From the NCBI GenBank assembly GCA_001579985.1, contig LRSR01005112.1:1-20943 (forward strand): a stretch of 20,943 nt of DNA. The letters run 5' to 3'. The notes below the pieces were generated by a model that was given only the letters and a program-made list of their open reading frames with translations, was not told where the DNA came from and did not search any database. A program made the position numbers and the translations under genes. Source of the stretch: Hypsibius dujardini (Eukaryota; Tardigrada; Eutardigrada; Parachela; Hypsibiidae). This document shows, piece after piece, positions 18,892 to 20,943 of this stretch; position 1 is the stretch's first letter, and every line of letters begins with the position of its first letter.

Positions 18892-19561
18892 TTTTATGAT
18901 ACTGGACAGCAAACTGACCGCACTGCCAGGCACTGTTTTTTTTATTGGTTATTTTGGTTGTAGTTTGATTTTTTAACGAATTTCCTTACTGTCCTTTCTT
19001 TGGGGCCGAATGTGGGCATTTTGACCGCACTAGAGGAAGTGGCGGATCCTCACGTGTATATGGAGTACTGACACTGACGCATGTGAGGCGCCATCCACAT
19101 ATTACGTATTCAAGGCAGGGTAGGTGGGTGGTCTGGGCCCTTGATCACTCACCAGTGAAATAGGCCGGCCGTCCGTCCGTCCGTCCGTCCGTCCATTCGT
19201 CTGTCCGTCTAACTCAGATGAGTTAGCCCTTTAACCCTACGTACTTCCGTCCGTCCGTCTAACTCAGAGTCGGTCCCTACATACTTCCGTCCGTCCGTCC
19301 GTCCGTGAACCCTAGGTCAAAGCGTACCGACGAACCGACCGACGGACCGACGGACGGACGGACGGACCGTCGTTCACTCTGCTCTTGTGTGTTTATCGCT
19401 TGACCATTTTCTACTGAGCGCTCGAAAATGACTTTTTTCGTCGTTGACTGAACACTCAGTCTGAGTGTCAGATACATCAACAAGTTCTTGGCATCACTTT
19501 TTATCGGAAGTCAAAGAACAGAAAACGGAGACCCAGGTACTGTCGCCGACTGGGGAAAACT
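18892..19561. other. Spacer between convergent nuclear receptor and INTS8 genes
   Basis: Contains the 3' UTR of each gene by position. No canonical AATAAA is seen close to either stop. The central 200 bp is a CCGT/ACGG quasi-palindrome listed separately; elsewhere I see no gene. Confidence 0.5.
19168..19370. repeat. (CCGT)n and (GACG)n arrays in inverted arrangement
   Basis: CCGTCCGTCCGT runs at about 19168-19195 and 19248-19258 and 19288-19305 are followed by the complement (GACGGACGGACGG) at 19336-19369. The segment CCGTCTAACTCAGA...TAC.TACTTCCGTCCGTCC is present twice (19206 and 19255). The arrangement could form a hairpin or cruciform of some 200 bp. Confidence 0.85.
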
Positions 19562-20892
19562 TCAACAGACCACGTACTGATCAAAGAGCACCTCAAAAAA
19601 CTCCACCGCCCTCTCCGCAGCGACGTTCTGCGCGACGGCCGGCGGATTGGCCGCGTTCAGGATCGGACTCTGCAGCAGGTCCATCACCACCTGCCGCTTC
19701 TCCAGGAACCCGTAGCGCTGCAGACTGAACGCCGCGTGCTCCAGGATCAGCGGGTCCCACAGGAAAGCGTAAATCTCGTCCGCCGCGTCGTGCGTCACCT
19801 TCTCCGCCACGGACCGGAACGCCGTGTCGTAGTCGACCGGCACGGTCAGCTGGCACAGCACCGCCACGTACGTGTGGCATCGCAGCGACTCGAAGCACGA
19901 CACCAGTTTCCGGAGGGTCGTCTGACTGGGCGCCAGTGCCGTGGCCGGATGGAGGAACCCGGGAAGACTCCCGCCGAGGAAACTCCTGATGTACATCGCG
20001 ACGGCAGCTTCGTATGCGCCCTGGTAGAAGTGGAAGTCTCCCTGCAAAATCGAACAACATGGTAGATAAACCAGCCCAAACACGCTGATGGCTCAAACTC
20101 AGACCACCCCAATGGCTCAAACTCAGACCGCCATGCTGGCTCAAACTCAGACCGCCCTGCTGGCTCAAACTCAGACCGCCCTGCTGGCTCAAACTCAGAC
20201 CACCCTGCTGGCTCAAACTCAGACCACCCTGCTGGCTCAAACTCAGACCACCCTACTGGCTCAAACTCAGACCGCCCTGATGGCTCAAACTCAGACCACC
20301 CTGATGGCTCAAACTCAGACCACCCTGCTGGCTCGAACTCAGACCACCCAAAATTATGACCATGTGTGTGTACCTTCAGTAAACTGATATCCGCATCGTC
20401 CATTCCGTTGGCAGTGGTGATGTCGACCATGTTTGACATGGCGGCTTTGATTTCCACGGGAGTGATCGTGGCATGCAGTGGCAGGGACACCGGCCACAAG
20501 GGATCCGCAACGGTGGGCAGGGAGCGGTTGTCGCGGTTCACCAGACTCCACATTCGGCAGAAGCAGCTCAGTAAAAGGTACAGGCTGGATTTGTGTCGCA
20601 GGCTGCGAAGGAGTGGCCACAGGACGTCAGCGGGGATTGCGCCGCCGGGAAGAGCCGCACCGCCGGGACGGCGGAGCACCGATTGGGGAGCTTCTGTTCT
20701 GGAGAGGGACGACGCGAGGACATTCCACAGTTTCAGGCATTCCTGACGAGTAGTCACCTTCAAGCGTGACTTTCCGCCGTCGAATTGAATGAGGAGGTCG
20801 TCTTTCTGCTGTTGGAATTCCAGCGTAGCGGCGTTGAGTTGCTTCAGGAAGGGGAAGACGGCTGTCAGCGAGCTGGATTTTCGCTTTTGATC
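19562..20892 (-). CDS. INTS8: Integrator complex subunit 8, C-terminal two exons (partial, 5' end beyond window)
   Basis: Visible coding exons are 20892-20374 (173 codons, phase 0 at both ends, acceptor CTTTGCAG) and 20041-19562 (159 codons plus stop, acceptor TTTTGCAG); donor GTACAC at 20373. The splice joins ISLLK to GDFHFYQGAYEAA, which has the look of a TPR-type helix pair. The C-terminal exon contains CHTYVAVLCQL, DYDTAFRS, HDAADEIYAFLWDPLILEH, EKRQVV and LNAANP, matching in order the human INTS8 tail as I remember it (CHTQVAVLCQF, DYKTAFKS, HDAMDSYYDYIWD, LNASNP). INTS8 is a scaffold subunit of Integrator, which cleaves snRNA and promoter-proximal nascent RNAs with Pol II and recruits PP2A. 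The full protein is usually near 1000 aa, so about one third is present. The gene converges with the nuclear receptor. Confidence 0.92.
20091..20350. repeat. 24-bp minisatellite, 11 copies, inside the INTS8 intron
   Basis: The unit GCTCAAACTCAGACCACCCT followed by GCTG recurs every 24 bp from 20091 to about 20350 and occupies most of the 332-bp intron (20042-20373). Because 24 is a multiple of three, three frames stay open through it (an AQTQTALL repeat on the plus strand; GWSEFEPA and QQGGLSLS repeats on the minus strand). Confidence 0.95.
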
Positions 20893-20908
20893 CTGCAAAG
20901 AAGATTGA

Positions 20909-20943
20909 TAGACAGACAGACAGACAGACAGGCAGGCAGACAG
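20909..20943. repeat. (GACA)n microsatellite in an upstream INTS8 intron, cut by window end
   Basis: GACAGACAGACAG and GCAGGCAGACAG begin about 15 bp upstream of the INTS8 exon acceptor at 20893 and run off the window. It is the same CAGA motif as in the other introns, again on the plus strand. Confidence 0.9.

Noticed and set aside
19593-20240. 215-aa minus frame with QQGGLSLS repeats
   Set aside because: It is an off-frame reading of INTS8 exon sequence and the intron minisatellite.

Overview
This is a eukaryotic, almost certainly invertebrate, nuclear window. Genes are split by spliceosomal introns with GT/AG ends, the proteins are metazoan (class A GPCR, nuclear receptor, ER J-protein, Integrator subunit), and the spacers hold nonautonomous DNA transposons, a decayed retroelement and many tetranucleotide repeats. 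The organism cannot be fixed without a search. The orphan GPCR style and the HR96/DAF-12-type receptor suggest an ecdysozoan, perhaps a tardigrade, but a mollusc or other protostome is not excluded.

Layout. 1-2745 is mobile-element DNA: a long-terminal-inverted-repeat element (about 1-2268, cut by the window edge) with a smaller element nested inside, followed by a separate 450-bp palindrome. 2850-4651 (-) is a two-exon orphan GPCR of 360 aa. 4652-9900 has no intact gene. It holds a 5'-truncated, frameshifted reverse-transcriptase element (about 5640-7415, -), a 25-bp-TIR element (7674-8130), a hAT-like MITE with a near-perfect 8-bp target duplication (8835-9051), three copies of a dispersed repeat and small palindromes.

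9938-13174 (+) is a five-exon gene for a 304-aa secretory-pathway single-pass membrane protein with a Cys-containing ectodomain and a Pro/Gln/Tyr tail. I do not recognise its family. 13743-15579 (-) is a four-exon DNAJC16/ERdj8-like gene that has lost the thioredoxin region. 16149-18891 (+) is a six-exon NR1J-type (HR96/DAF-12-like) nuclear receptor of 463 aa. 19562-20892 (-) is the last two coding exons of INTS8, whose 5' part lies beyond the right edge. For each complete gene the exon joins were chosen by splice sites and checked by phase: exon lengths sum to a multiple of three with the frame kept.

The last four genes alternate in strand (+ - + -), so two pairs converge on minisatellite-bearing spacers and one pair (DNAJC16-like/nuclear receptor) is head-to-head about 570 bp apart. 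No operon or shared pathway links the genes. The most distinctive features are structural: introns largely made of (GATT)n or (CAGA)n arrays or a 24-bp minisatellite, a DNAJC16 without thioredoxin domains, a duplicated splice-donor region in the nuclear receptor, and a dense set of palindromic elements.
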